Shown piece after piece: positions 8,743 through 19,174 of a DNA stretch of 64,000 nucleotides; within the stretch, counting starts at the first letter, position 1, and each line of letters starts with the position of its first letter. The DNA lies in contig JALNWG010000010.1 of the NCBI GenBank assembly GCA_023231005.1, positions 1-64,000 of the forward strand, in the 5' to 3' direction. Made by a program: the position numbers and the translations under genes. The notes under the pieces are model-generated. The model was not told where the DNA came from, made no database searches, and was given only the letters and a program-made list of their open reading frames with translations. Source of the stretch: Bacteroidales bacterium (GTDB taxonomy: Bacteria > Bacteroidota > Bacteroidia > Bacteroidales > FEN-979).

Positions 8743-11700
8743 ATGAAAAGACATTTTCTCACAACCGTACCTCATGCATTTGCAATTTTTTTCCTTTGCT
8801 TTTTAGTTTTTTTTCAAGGATGTAAAAAACAAGGGCCATTGCAACAGATTAATCCGGCTTTCCGGGAATATGTTCAAGCTGTAACCTGCGGAATTATTTC
8901 TACCCGATCGGTTATAAAAATAAGGCTTACAGAAGAGTCTTCTTCCCCGGGGTCTTTGGATATGCCGGTAACAGAGAAATATTTTAAATTCAAACCGGCA
9001 ATTCAGGGAAAGACTTATTGGACCGATAATCGGACTTTGGAATTTCGTCCGGACGAAAAGCTTCCCCCGGATCAGATCTATACCGTTGAATTTTATCTAT
9101 CTAAAATTATTACTGTTCCTGATTCTCTGAAAACAATGGTCTTTCAGTTTCAAACAATGTCGCAAATTGTAGATGTGACGGTGGATAACCATAAAGCATA
9201 CTCCCATCGTGATCTTTCGCGCGAATTTCTTTCAGGAACTCTTAAAACATCTGATGATGCAGATGATCTCCAGGTTGAAAAGATATTGAAAGCAAAACAG
9301 CAAGGACAAGCATTGCCCATTGTTTGGACTCATGATTCTAAAACCCGGACCCATCATTTTCAAGTGGATTCTCTTTGCAGGGGATCGGCAGCCGGGACTG
9401 TCAGGATTGAATGGGATGGATCCCCGATCAGTTCAAAGAGTTCCGGGAACAAGGATGTTGAGATTCCAGCTTTGGGTGATTTTAAAATATTGCATGTACA
9501 AAGTTTTCCTGATGAAGAGTTGGGGATTCTGGTACAATTTTCTGATCCTTTGCAACCCGATCAAAATCTGGATGGTCTTTTCCGGGTAGGGAAACGAACG
9601 GATTTACGATATACAGTAGATGATAATCAGCTCCGGATCTATCTTCCCGATCAGGAGGATAAAAAAGTCAAGCTGATACTTGAGCCATCTATCCGGAATA
9701 TCAATAAAGTGGAATTGGGAAAAAGAATCACTGAAGATGTAATGATTGAAAATACAAAACCTAATGTCAGATTCGTTGGAGATGGCTCGATTTTGCCCAG
9801 CTCCAACGGAATGCTTCTTCCTTTTGAGGCGGTTAATCTGAATGCAGTCGATATCAAAGTGATTCAGATTTATGAAAAAAACATCCTCCAATTTCTCCAG
9901 ATTAATGATCTCAATGGAAATTCGGAACTGGCCAGGGTGGGACGGGTAGTTTTGAAAAGAACCATGCCTCTGAAGGGAGTAACTGATTATGGGAAGTGGA
10001 ATCGTTATTCAATTGATCTCTCCGCTTTGATGAAAACGGAACCTGGAGCAATCTATTCGATTATCCTCAACTTTAAAAAAGCATATTCCGTCTATCCCTG
10101 TAACCAAACTGATTTGTCTGAAAATCTGAATGGATCCATGATGACCTTAGAAGATCCTGAAAAAGAAAATGAAAAAGATTGGGGTTATTACAGCAATTAT
10201 TATGATGATGACTATGCCAATGGGGGTTGGCGTAATTACAAGTGGGAAGAGCGGGATGATCCATGCAAATCCTCCTACTTTTTTAACAAAACAATTTCCA
10301 GAAATATTTTTGCCTCTGATCTGGGATTAATTGCAAAAACCGGTGATGACGGGGTTTATAGAGTATTTGTAACCGATATTATCACAACCCGCCCTCTTTC
10401 CGGAGCAACTGTTGAATTTTTTAATTTTCAATTGCAAAGTCTTGGGAAGGCGACGACCGATGCAGATGGAACTGCAATTGTTCCCTTGAAAAACAAACCA
10501 TTTGTGCTTCAGGTAAAATCGGGTAAGCAGACCGGATATCTTAAACTCGCTGATGGAGCCTCCCTTTCGCTCAGTATGTTTGATGTGAGCGGCCAACCGG
10601 TTCAGAAAGGAATAAAAGGAATGATTTATGGCGACCGGGGTGTGTGGCGACCTGGCGATTCGCTCTTCCTGACCTTTATCCTCGAAGATAAAATGCATCT
10701 GCTTCCTCCCAGGCACCCGGTGAGTTTTTCTCTAATCAGTCCGGCTGGTCAATTGATGAACAGAATGGTACAAACAAGTGCCAGCAATGGTTTTTACACT
10801 TTTCGAACGGCAACTTCTCCCGAATCTCCTACCGGTAACTGGCTTGCAAAAGTCAATGTAGGAGGGGTGGAATTTCAAAAAATGCTTAAAATCGAAACCG
10901 TGAAACCCAACCGGTTAAAGATCAAGTTCGATTTCAGAACAGAATTTCTTGTGAAAGATAAAATTCCGCCGGCGATTTTGGAAGCCAGTTGGTTAACCGG
11001 GTCAAAAGCCGGGAAACTCAAGGCTAAGGTTACCCTGACTCTTACAAAATCAGTAACAGCGTTTAAAAAATATCCGGGTTTTGTGTTTGATAACCCAACA
11101 GCCGGTTTTTCGGCAGAAAATATTACTGTTTTCGATGGCAGGCTGGATGCAGAAGGACGTACCCTTATCGCTCCGAAAATTCATGTTACCCATGTTGCGC
11201 CAGGCGCTCTTAAAGCCAGTTTTGAAACCATGGTTTTCGAAAATGGAGGCGATTTCAGCATCGACCGGTTTTCCATTCCCTTTTATCCATATTCTTCCTA
11301 TGTTGGAATTCGGACCCCAAATATGTCGCCGGGCGAACGGGTACTCAACACCGATAAATCTTACAATATCGAGTTGCTAAATGTAGATGCCAATGGTTCC
11401 CTGATTCCTTCCAACCGGTTGAAAGTGGAGGTTTACCAACTGGATTGGCGTTGGTGGTGGGACAATTCAGAATCGGGTTCTGCCGATTTTATCTCCACAA
11501 ACTATCTCCGGCCCGTTGATACCGCTGATGTGAAAACTCAAAATGGAAAAGCCACCTACCCTTTTGAAGTTGCTTCCGACAAATGGGGACGCTATCTCAT
11601 TAAAGTAACGGATAAAAAATCGGGACATGCTGCCGGGAAAGTTGTTTATGTAGATTGGCCAGGATATTACAGAATGCCTGGAGGTGAAAAGCAAGCTGCT

Positions 11701-14316
11701 TCCATGTTGACAATGACTACCAATAAAACCACTTACAGAGTTGGCGAAAAAGTAACACTTACACTTCCTTCATCTCCTGATGGACGTGCCTTGGTTACCC
11801 TCGAAAATGGAACCGGAATCCTACAGTCTTTCTGGATGCTTACAAAAAAAGGCAGTACTGATATTGTTTTTGAGGCTACTTCAGCCATGACTCCTAATTG
11901 TTATGCCTATGTGACATTAATTCAACCTCATGCACAAACTAAAAATGATCTTCCCATCCGGTTATATGGTGTCCTTCCCATCTTTGTTGAAAATCCCAAT
12001 AGCCGACTGAAACCCATCATTACTCTCCCTAAAGAATTAATCCCAGGGAAATCGGTTGCTATCCGTGTGAAAGAATTAAATGGCAAGCCGATGACTTATA
12101 CATTAGCTGTCGTTGATGAAGGATTGCTTGACCTTACACGATTTAAAACCCCTGATCCATGGACTATATTTAATGCCCGCGAGGCTCTTGGCGTAAAAAC
12201 CTGGGATTTGTTTGATCAGGTGATCGGCGCATACAGCGGGGAATTACAGCGGATCTTAAGCATTGGCGGAGACCAGGAAGCAGAAATAAAAGGAAGTCTC
12301 AAAGCCAACCGTTTTAAACCCATGGTCCGGTTTTTTGGTCCCTTTGATCTGAAAAAGGGCGAAATACAGACACATGCCTTCACGATGCCTCAGTATATCG
12401 GATCGGTAAGGGTGATGGTTGTTGCTGGGAAAGACGGAGCCTATGGTAATGATGAAAAAACGGCGGTTGTAAAAAAGCCCCTGATGGTGTTAGCAACACT
12501 CCCCAGAGTACTGGGCCCCGGAGAATCGGTAAAACTCCCGATCAGCATCTTTGCCATGGACAGAACAATTAGAAATGTAAAAATTGATCTGTTTATAAAC
12601 GACCTGTTTAATCTTACCGGGGAGCAGACTAAGCAAATTTCTTTTCGGGAACCAGGCGATCAACAGGTTACCTTTGATCTCAGTGTATTGAAAGCTGTCG
12701 GAATTGGAAAAATAAGAATCGTCGCGACCAGCGGAAAAGAAAAAGCAGAACATGAGATCGAAATCCAGATCCGGAATCCCAATTCACGACAAACCAATGT
12801 TACGGAGAAGGTTATTCAACCCGGCGGAACATGGACAACTTCATATATTCCGGTTGGGGTTCCCGGAACCAACAAGGGAACCCTTGCATTGTCATCTTTT
12901 CCATCCCTTAACCTGGAAAAAAGGCTCGACTACCTCATTCAATATCCATACGGATGCATCGAACAAACGACTTCTGCTGCTTTTCCGCAATTATATCTTT
13001 TTAACCTTCTCGAGCTTTCTCCGGAATCAAAAAACAAAATAGAATCAAATATCAGGTATGCTATTCAGCGAATGAAATCATTCCAATTAGCCAACGGAGG
13101 ATTGGCATATTGGCCGGGGTCTTCTTATGCCGACGATTGGGGGACTTGCTATGCCGGTCATTTTATGCTTGAAGCTGAGCAAAAGGGATATTCCCTTCCG
13201 GTCAGTTTTTTATCCGCCTGGAAAGAATTTCAAAGGCAAAAAGCGATTTCATGGGGTTACAATGCCAATTATATAAACGATGATCTGATGCAGGCTTATC
13301 GCTTGTTTACCCTGGCATTGGCCCGAGCACCGGAACTGGGTGCCATGAATAAATTATTGGAGAAAAAGGATTTATCGGTGGCTGCACGATGGAGATTGGC
13401 TGCAGCTTACCAATTGGCCGGAAAAAATGAAGTTGCCATGCAGCTGGTCGCAACAGCCAAAACTAATGTAAAACCATATCGGGAACAATATTTTACCTAC
13501 GGTTCCGATCTTCGCGATAAAGCCATGATTGTTGAAGCGCTTTGTATGTTGAACATGAAAACCAAAGCAGCCCCATTGGTAAAAGAGATCACAACCTTGC
13601 TAAATAATAATTCCTGGTATAGCACCCAGTCAACAGCATTTGCTTTATTGGCCCTTACAAAATATATGGGGAATAGCGGTGGAAGCGGAATCAAGGCAAC
13701 CTTCCGGTTAAATACCGGACCGGAAGAAGAAATAAAATCGAAATTATCGTTAATAACCAAAGAAATTGAAACAATTGCCGGGAAAAAAGGAGTTCTCCGC
13801 ATCGCAAATAAAGGTAAAAACATACTCTATGCCCAAATGACCCTGATTGGAGTCCCTGCTATTGGTGATACTACATCTGCAGCTAACAATCTTAAACTTA
13901 ATGTAGTCTATAAATCAATGACGGGTGGGTTGATCAGGCCGGATAGATTAGAACAAGGGGTGACATTCATTGCAGAGGTAACTGTGACGAATCCGGGTTT
14001 GCGTGGGGCTTATTCCAACCTCACGCTGTTGCAGGTATTTCCATCGGGATGGGAAGTTATCAATGCAAGAAACAGTGATATTGCCCAGTCTAAAACTGCT
14101 TTTTCTTCCTTTAATTATCAGGATGTACGGGACGACCGGGTAGTAACCAGTTTTGATCTTCCGTCATCTCAAACCAAAACTTTCCGGGTCATGCTAATGG
14201 CAACCTATCTTGGGAAGTTTTATTTACCATCCACATTTTGTGAAGCCATGTATGATAATACCATCAGCGCACGGGTTCCGGGGAGATGGGTAGAAGTGGT
14301 TCCGGGTTCAAAATGA
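8743..14316 (+). CDS. Alpha-2-macroglobulin family lipoprotein
   Basis: A very large (1857 residues) bacterial alpha-2-macroglobulin. Start is ATG 8743 (MKRHFLTT), giving a lipoprotein signal with lipobox cysteine 27 (VFFQGC). Many macroglobulin beta-sandwich domains follow; an MG2-type domain is seen around KGMIYGDRGVWRPGDSLFLTF, and the thioester motif GCIEQTTS has its cysteine at residue 1405 (codon 12955). Such proteins trap attacking proteases in the periplasm after bait cleavage. The stop overlaps the next start (ATGA at 14313-14316), tying it to PBP1C, the common bacterial pairing thought to guard and repair the envelope. Confidence 0.95.
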   Translation: MKRHFLTTVPHAFAIFFLCFLVFFQGCKKQGPLQQINPAFREYVQAVTCGIISTRSVIKIRLTEESSSPGSLDMPVTEKYFKFKPAIQGKTYWTDNRTLEFRPDEKLPPDQIYTVEFYLSKIITVPDSLKTMVFQFQTMSQIVDVTVDNHKAYSHRDLSREFLSGTLKTSDDADDLQVEKILKAKQQGQALPIVWTHDSKTRTHHFQVDSLCRGSAAGTVRIEWDGSPISSKSSGNKDVEIPALGDFKILHVQSFPDEELGILVQFSDPLQPDQNLDGLFRVGKRTDLRYTVDDNQLRIYLPDQEDKKVKLILEPSIRNINKVELGKRITEDVMIENTKPNVRFVGDGSILPSSNGMLLPFEAVNLNAVDIKVIQIYEKNILQFLQINDLNGNSELARVGRVVLKRTMPLKGVTDYGKWNRYSIDLSALMKTEPGAIYSIILNFKKAYSVYPCNQTDLSENLNGSMMTLEDPEKENEKDWGYYSNYYDDDYANGGWRNYKWEERDDPCKSSYFFNKTISRNIFASDLGLIAKTGDDGVYRVFVTDIITTRPLSGATVEFFNFQLQSLGKATTDADGTAIVPLKNKPFVLQVKSGKQTGYLKLADGASLSLSMFDVSGQPVQKGIKGMIYGDRGVWRPGDSLFLTFILEDKMHLLPPRHPVSFSLISPAGQLMNRMVQTSASNGFYTFRTATSPESPTGNWLAKVNVGGVEFQKMLKIETVKPNRLKIKFDFRTEFLVKDKIPPAILEASWLTGSKAGKLKAKVTLTLTKSVTAFKKYPGFVFDNPTAGFSAENITVFDGRLDAEGRTLIAPKIHVTHVAPGALKASFETMVFENGGDFSIDRFSIPFYPYSSYVGIRTPNMSPGERVLNTDKSYNIELLNVDANGSLIPSNRLKVEVYQLDWRWWWDNSESGSADFISTNYLRPVDTADVKTQNGKATYPFEVASDKWGRYLIKVTDKKSGHAAGKVVYVDWPGYYRMPGGEKQAASMLTMTTNKTTYRVGEKVTLTLPSSPDGRALVTLENGTGILQSFWMLTKKGSTDIVFEATSAMTPNCYAYVTLIQPHAQTKNDLPIRLYGVLPIFVENPNSRLKPIITLPKELIPGKSVAIRVKELNGKPMTYTLAVVDEGLLDLTRFKTPDPWTIFNAREALGVKTWDLFDQVIGAYSGELQRILSIGGDQEAEIKGSLKANRFKPMVRFFGPFDLKKGEIQTHAFTMPQYIGSVRVMVVAGKDGAYGNDEKTAVVKKPLMVLATLPRVLGPGESVKLPISIFAMDRTIRNVKIDLFINDLFNLTGEQTKQISFREPGDQQVTFDLSVLKAVGIGKIRIVATSGKEKAEHEIEIQIRNPNSRQTNVTEKVIQPGGTWTTSYIPVGVPGTNKGTLALSSFPSLNLEKRLDYLIQYPYGCIEQTTSAAFPQLYLFNLLELSPESKNKIESNIRYAIQRMKSFQLANGGLAYWPGSSYADDWGTCYAGHFMLEAEQKGYSLPVSFLSAWKEFQRQKAISWGYNANYINDDLMQAYRLFTLALARAPELGAMNKLLEKKDLSVAARWRLAAAYQLAGKNEVAMQLVATAKTNVKPYREQYFTYGSDLRDKAMIVEALCMLNMKTKAAPLVKEITTLLNNNSWYSTQSTAFALLALTKYMGNSGGSGIKATFRLNTGPEEEIKSKLSLITKEIETIAGKKGVLRIANKGKNILYAQMTLIGVPAIGDTTSAANNLKLNVVYKSMTGGLIRPDRLEQGVTFIAEVTVTNPGLRGAYSNLTLLQVFPSGWEVINARNSDIAQSKTAFSSFNYQDVRDDRVVTSFDLPSSQTKTFRVMLMATYLGKFYLPSTFCEAMYDNTISARVPGRWVEVVPGSK

Positions 14317-16622
14317 CCATGAAAATCAAAGTTTTCATTTTTTGCTCCCTGATTTTTCTTCTTTTCTGGTGGTGGCTGCCCGATCCGCTTTTCCATGATC
14401 CCGTTTCTACCGTGATTGAAGACCGGGAAAACAGGTTACTTGGAGCTAAAATTTCAACTGACCAGCAATGGAGATTTCCGGAAAGCAGGAAAATCCCGGA
14501 AAAATTTCAAAAGGCCATCATTACGTATGAAGACCGTTTTTTTCGATTTCATCCCGGATTTAATCCCTGGGCTCTGGCCAGAGCTGCTTTTCTGGATCTG
14601 AAATACCATAAAATTGTTAGTGGCGGCAGTACCATTACAATGCAAGTTATTCGTTTGGAACGAAAAAACCAACCACGATCTCTGTATGAAAAAATAGTGG
14701 AAATTTTGCTTGCTTTCCGGTTGGAATTGAGCAATAGTAAAGCGAATATTTTACGATTGTATGCCTCCCATGCTCCTTTCGGGGGGAACGTTGTTGGGCT
14801 GGAGGCTGCATCCTGGCGTTATTTCAATGTTGACCCTGATCATCTTTCCTGGGCTGAGGCGGCAACCCTGGCTGTTTTGCCCAATAGCCCCGGATTGATC
14901 TATCCCGGTAGAAACCCCTCGCATTTATTAATCAAACGGAATCGGTTACTTGATCTTCTTGAAAAAAATGGGAGCATTGATACGATTACCTGTAACCTTG
15001 CAAAAAGTGAAAACCTTCCCAGAAAACCATTTCCACTGCCACAATTGGCTCCTCATTTTTTGGACCGGATGGTAAAAGAGGGAAAATCGGGACAACGGAT
15101 TCATACATCCATTGATAAAATATTCCAGGAGAAAATTCTGACGTTTTTATCCTTGCACAAACCCTCGCTGGAAGCCAATGAAATTCACAATGCAGCCGTT
15201 CTTGTTCTTGAAGTAAACAGCGGAAACATCATAGGATATGCCGGGAATTTACCTGGGGATGACCGGATGGCTCACGGAAACAATGTAGATATTATAACTG
15301 CTCCGCGCAGTACCGGAAGTATTTTAAAACCATTTCTCTATGCAGCCATGCTAAATGATGGTTTAATTCTCCCCAATACCCTGATCCCCGACATTCCCAT
15401 TCAGATCGGGGGGTTCATTCCTGAAAATTATAACCTGACATACGATGGAGCAGTACCGGCAAAGCAGGCTCTTTCCCGTTCCCTGAATATCCCCGCAGTA
15501 AAGATGCTTCAAACTTATGGCTATGAACAGTTTTATGCCTTACTCCGGAAAATGGGAATGACAACACTTACCAAACCAGCCGACCATTATGGTCTTTCCT
15601 TAATTCTTGGTGGTGCGGAAGCCACTTTATATGACCTTGTGGGTATTTATGCTGGGCTGGCAAAATCCCTGAACAAGTTTAATGAACCATCCACCGGAGT
15701 TGATAAAACAGATATCCGTCAGACGGCTTCATTGGATGTTGCTTCGATTTGGCTCACTTTCGAAGCTATGGTTGAAGTGGCACGTCCGGATGAAGAACAA
15801 CAATGGAAAAGTTTTTCCTCCTCTAAAAAAATTGCCTGGAAAACTGGAACAAGTTTTGGAAACCGCGATGCCTGGTCAATCGGGGTAACTCCGGAATATG
15901 TAGTAGGAGTTTGGGTTGGAAATGCATCCGGTGAAGGAAGACCTGGATTGACAGGTATTTCCGTGGCCGCTCCTATTTTGTTTGATGTCTTTAAAGCACT
16001 TCCACCAACTTCCTGGTTCGAAATGCCTAAACAAGCCATGATTCAAGTTTCTGTTTGCCGGAGCAGCGGTTACCGGGCATCTACCATTTGCGATGTAATT
16101 GACACCATTTGGGTTCCGAAAAATGGTGCAAAAACATCATGCTGCCCGTATCATCAATTGATACATCTCGATAAAAGTGAAAAGTGGCAGGTCAATTCAA
16201 ACTGTGAATCTCCCGAGAATATGATCCATGTCCCCTGGTTCGTCCTTCCACCTGTTCAGGAATGGTATTATCGGAATAAAAATCCGTTGTACAAACCACT
16301 CCCTCCTTTCCGGCCCGACTGTTCTCCACTTTCCGAAGCGAAGAATATGGAGATAATTTATCCAAAAAATAACAGCAAAATCTATGTCCCCATTGATCTG
16401 GATGGAAAACCGGGAAGTGTCGTAATTAAAGTTGCCCACCGAAACCCGCAGTATCTTGTATATTGGCACCTGGATGATACGTTCTTGGGAATCACAACAC
16501 AAATCCATCAAATGGCCATATCTCCTGCAGAAGGGGGACATCACCTTACTTTGGTTGACCAAAAGGGGGAATCTTTGAAAATTATATTTGACGTACTCCC
16601 CAAAAAACAGGGCAACAACTAA
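14313..16622 (+). CDS. pbpC: Penicillin-binding protein 1C
   Basis: A 769-residue bifunctional peptidoglycan synthase. The start ATG 14313 overlaps the upstream stop. One N-terminal membrane segment is followed by the GT51 glycosyltransferase (YEDRFFRFHPG, GGSTITMQVIRL), then the transpeptidase with SxxK as SILK in STGSILKPFLY, SxN as SLN in SRSLNIPAV, and KTG as KTGTSFGNRDAW. A C-terminal BiPBP_C beta-sandwich with several cysteines ends the protein. In the GT motif Asn stands where many family members have Asp (HPGFNPW), a mild change. Expression is probably coupled to the macroglobulin. Confidence 0.95.
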   Translation: MTMKIKVFIFCSLIFLLFWWWLPDPLFHDPVSTVIEDRENRLLGAKISTDQQWRFPESRKIPEKFQKAIITYEDRFFRFHPGFNPWALARAAFLDLKYHKIVSGGSTITMQVIRLERKNQPRSLYEKIVEILLAFRLELSNSKANILRLYASHAPFGGNVVGLEAASWRYFNVDPDHLSWAEAATLAVLPNSPGLIYPGRNPSHLLIKRNRLLDLLEKNGSIDTITCNLAKSENLPRKPFPLPQLAPHFLDRMVKEGKSGQRIHTSIDKIFQEKILTFLSLHKPSLEANEIHNAAVLVLEVNSGNIIGYAGNLPGDDRMAHGNNVDIITAPRSTGSILKPFLYAAMLNDGLILPNTLIPDIPIQIGGFIPENYNLTYDGAVPAKQALSRSLNIPAVKMLQTYGYEQFYALLRKMGMTTLTKPADHYGLSLILGGAEATLYDLVGIYAGLAKSLNKFNEPSTGVDKTDIRQTASLDVASIWLTFEAMVEVARPDEEQQWKSFSSSKKIAWKTGTSFGNRDAWSIGVTPEYVVGVWVGNASGEGRPGLTGISVAAPILFDVFKALPPTSWFEMPKQAMIQVSVCRSSGYRASTICDVIDTIWVPKNGAKTSCCPYHQLIHLDKSEKWQVNSNCESPENMIHVPWFVLPPVQEWYYRNKNPLYKPLPPFRPDCSPLSEAKNMEIIYPKNNSKIYVPIDLDGKPGSVVIKVAHRNPQYLVYWHLDDTFLGITTQIHQMAISPAEGGHHLTLVDQKGESLKIIFDVLPKKQGNN

Positions 16623-16690
16623 AGCAGTTCCAATCTTCCGCCTAACGTCTCTCTTCCGCCTCCGGTAAACGTTTTTCAATTCTTTTCTGT

Positions 16691-16698
16691 TACCTTTG
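16691..16698 (+). promoter_or_regulatory. Promoter -7 box of the SDR gene
   Basis: TACCTTTG, 19 bases before the ATG at 16718, giving a very short leader. Just upstream, the 10-base sequence TCTTCCGCCT occurs twice (16634 and 16652), of unknown meaning. Confidence 0.5.
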
Positions 16699-16717
16699 CC
16701 AGATAAAATCATTCATT

Positions 16718-17728
16718 ATGATACTTGTTACCGGAGGTACAGGATTGTTGGGTTCACACCTTCTTTTTGAACTTACTAAAGCAGGCAAAATGGTTCGTGC
16801 GATTAAACGGAAATCAAGCGATACGGCCATGGTCAGCAAAGTTTTTTCCTATTATCATTCTTCCCCTGCTGATCTTTTCTCGAAAATAGAATGGGTGGAT
16901 GCCGATTTACTCGATTTTGGATCAATGGAAGAAGCTTTGAAAGGGATCACGGAAATATATCATTGCGGTGCCGTGGTTTCCTTTTATCCCAAAGATCATA
17001 AGAAGATGTTGAAGGTGAATATCGAGGGGACGGCAAATCTTGTCAATATGGCCATTGAGAATCATGTCGAAAAATTTTGTTATGTTAGTTCCGTAGCCAC
17101 CCTGGGAAGGGCAGAAAATAATGATGTTTCAACGGAAGAAACCTATTGGATCCCGTCTAAAAAAAATTCGGTCTATGCCATCAGTAAATATGGTGCTGAA
17201 CGAGAAATTTGGCGGGGGATGGAAGAGGGTTTAAACGCGGTAATCATCAACCCTTCTGTAATTCTTGGACCGGGATTCTGGAATGATAATTCCGGTCTTT
17301 TCCGGTTGGTTTGGAAAGGGCTTAATTACTATACCATGGGAGTAAATGGGTATGTTGATGTGCGGGATATTGCCAGGGCTGCGGTTCTCCTGATGGACCG
17401 GAATATATTTGGACAACGTTTCATTTGCTCTTCTGACAACGTCTCTTATAAGGATTTGTTCGGTATGATGGCAAAGTATCTAAATAAACCTGCGCCAAAG
17501 ATGAATGTCCCTATGTTACTTACCTCTCTGGCCTGGCGGGTAGAATCTGTTCGTTCGTTTCTTACTGGTTCCAAACCCGAAGTTACAAAAGAGATGGCCA
17601 TTACAACCACCATGACCTATACCTATTCCCATGAAAAACTCTGTAAAACACTGGATTTTAAATTTAAAACAGTAGATGAGTCGATTCGGGAAATTTGTGG
17701 TTTTTTCATCAAGGACCATTCATCGTAA
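16718..17728 (+). CDS. NAD-dependent epimerase/dehydratase (extended SDR)
   Basis: A 336-residue extended short-chain dehydrogenase. The Rossmann nucleotide motif is GGTGLLGSHL at residues 6-15, and the catalytic YxxxK is YAISK (in SVYAISKYGAER), with upstream serines in CYVSSVATLG. Family members act on nucleotide sugars, dihydroflavonol-like compounds or 3-beta-hydroxysteroids; the substrate here cannot be told. It stands alone between convergent genes, with its own promoter. Confidence 0.9.
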   Translation: MILVTGGTGLLGSHLLFELTKAGKMVRAIKRKSSDTAMVSKVFSYYHSSPADLFSKIEWVDADLLDFGSMEEALKGITEIYHCGAVVSFYPKDHKKMLKVNIEGTANLVNMAIENHVEKFCYVSSVATLGRAENNDVSTEETYWIPSKKNSVYAISKYGAEREIWRGMEEGLNAVIINPSVILGPGFWNDNSGLFRLVWKGLNYYTMGVNGYVDVRDIARAAVLLMDRNIFGQRFICSSDNVSYKDLFGMMAKYLNKPAPKMNVPMLLTSLAWRVESVRSFLTGSKPEVTKEMAITTTMTYTYSHEKLCKTLDFKFKTVDESIREICGFFIKDHSS

Positions 17729-17743
17729 AAAAGTGAAATCGGC

Positions 17744-19165
17744 TTATTTGATCAGATTCCGGTAGTGATAGAAACGGTTTACAATATTATCTACAAATCC
17801 TTCTGTCTTATAGTCAATCGGGAAAAAATCCAGAGAATCGGATTTTATTTGTGGCTCTTTTTTTGATCGGCGCAATAAATAATAATCTACATGACGATTC
17901 CATTTATTTTTATTCTTCCCGTATTTTTCAGCCTTTTCCCGTGCCACTAAAACCTTTCCGATTCCTACATTGTAAGATGCCAATATAAAATAAATACGTT
18001 CACGGGGATCTAAGATATCTTCTGGAAGTTGTTTGTCGAGATATCGCAAATATTTTATACCCCCTGCAATTTGCCGGGAAGGTGCTGCAAGGCTATCAAT
18101 CCCGAATTTTTTAGCGGTCTCGGGCATCAGTTGCATTAAACCGCTTGCATTTCGCGAAGAAATATGTCCCAAATGGAAATGAGATTCCTCATAAATCAAA
18201 GAAGCAATCAAACGCCAATCCCAGTCGATCGTTTTACTTTGTTCCCGAATTATGTTATCAAAAGGAGATAAATGATCGCTATTAACAGAAAAATAACCAC
18301 TTGATAACCAGTTAATAATACATCGATTGTCAAAATAATCCAAATAGGTTTTTTTCAAATCTCCCGAAGATTTATATTTCTGAAGCCAGTTGTCAATTTC
18401 TGACAAAAGCGAATCAGAAGCATGGGCAACCCCCCATCCATAATTGAAATGAGGAACAGCAACAACCGACACATCAACATTACTATAAAATCTCTTATAC
18501 TCCATTGCAACATTCTCCTGACACAAGGCAAAATGAATGGTTCCATTGGAAACTTTCCGGATCAAATCTTCTTGGCTCAAATCGGCAACTTCTCTCAAAC
18601 GCGCCCGTCTTCCTGTAGCACGATAAAAGATATGATAAAGACTGCTTAGGAATGAATTCTGGCGAAGATACACAGTATCAGCAGGAAATTCTTTCAAAGT
18701 TTTTACATAAGCAACTCCTTTCCGGGAAATGCCCTGATCTTTTTGCTGGACCAGTACCAACCGGGTCTCTCCAAATGGATTGGAAAAATGAACTTTCTTC
18801 TTCCCTCCTTGGGTAATGGGAAGGTTCAGGGCAATTACATCGGCAGCATTATGTGATAAATAGTATTCCAACTTGGAAATATCCCTGGCTGCAATTATTT
18901 TTAGCGGAACTCCAAGATATTTGGCAAATGATTCTAATAAGTCCAGTTGATAACCCATCGGTTCTCCCCGGTAAATAAAATAGTTAAGCGTATTTTGATC
19001 GGTAAGTGCGATAAGATAGCCACGCTCCCTGATTGCCCGTAATGCATCCTTCTTCTCCTCCTCCCGATGGAAGAGACTGCGGGTTACCATAATGGCAACA
19101 ATCACCACGACCAAGCCCAGAAACATGGGACGCAGAAACTGAAGGCTCTTTTTTGTTTTATTCAA
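17744..19165 (-). CDS. MltF-like lytic transglycosylase with solute-binding domain
   Basis: A 473-residue membrane-bound protein. A single N-terminal membrane segment (FLGLVVVIVAIMVTRSLF) is followed by an SBP_bac_3 type ligand-binding domain (IRERGYLIALTDQNTLNYFIYRGEPMGYQLDLL) and then a C-terminal SLT lysozyme-like domain. The catalytic glutamate is in IYEESHFHLGHISSRNASG, followed by GLMQLMPETAKKFG. This is the MltF architecture, in which muropeptide binding to the first domain controls cell-wall cleavage by the second. It begins 9 bases after the end of the last ABC permease gene but could also have its own promoter. Confidence 0.92.
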   Translation of the reverse strand: MNKTKKSLQFLRPMFLGLVVVIVAIMVTRSLFHREEEKKDALRAIRERGYLIALTDQNTLNYFIYRGEPMGYQLDLLESFAKYLGVPLKIIAARDISKLEYYLSHNAADVIALNLPITQGGKKKVHFSNPFGETRLVLVQQKDQGISRKGVAYVKTLKEFPADTVYLRQNSFLSSLYHIFYRATGRRARLREVADLSQEDLIRKVSNGTIHFALCQENVAMEYKRFYSNVDVSVVAVPHFNYGWGVAHASDSLLSEIDNWLQKYKSSGDLKKTYLDYFDNRCIINWLSSGYFSVNSDHLSPFDNIIREQSKTIDWDWRLIASLIYEESHFHLGHISSRNASGLMQLMPETAKKFGIDSLAAPSRQIAGGIKYLRYLDKQLPEDILDPRERIYFILASYNVGIGKVLVAREKAEKYGKNKNKWNRHVDYYLLRRSKKEPQIKSDSLDFFPIDYKTEGFVDNIVNRFYHYRNLIK

Positions 19166-19174
19166 AATATTGGT

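Noticed and set aside
8548..8775. 75-codon minus-strand frame between the YceI and macroglobulin genes
   Set aside because: It overlaps the macroglobulin start and its residues show no signal peptide or known motif. The two minus-strand -7 boxes here more simply serve the YceI gene.
16634..16661. Two copies of TCTTCCGCCT as an attachment or regulator site
   Set aside because: Only two copies, no palindrome, and no integrase or regulator nearby. It could be chance.
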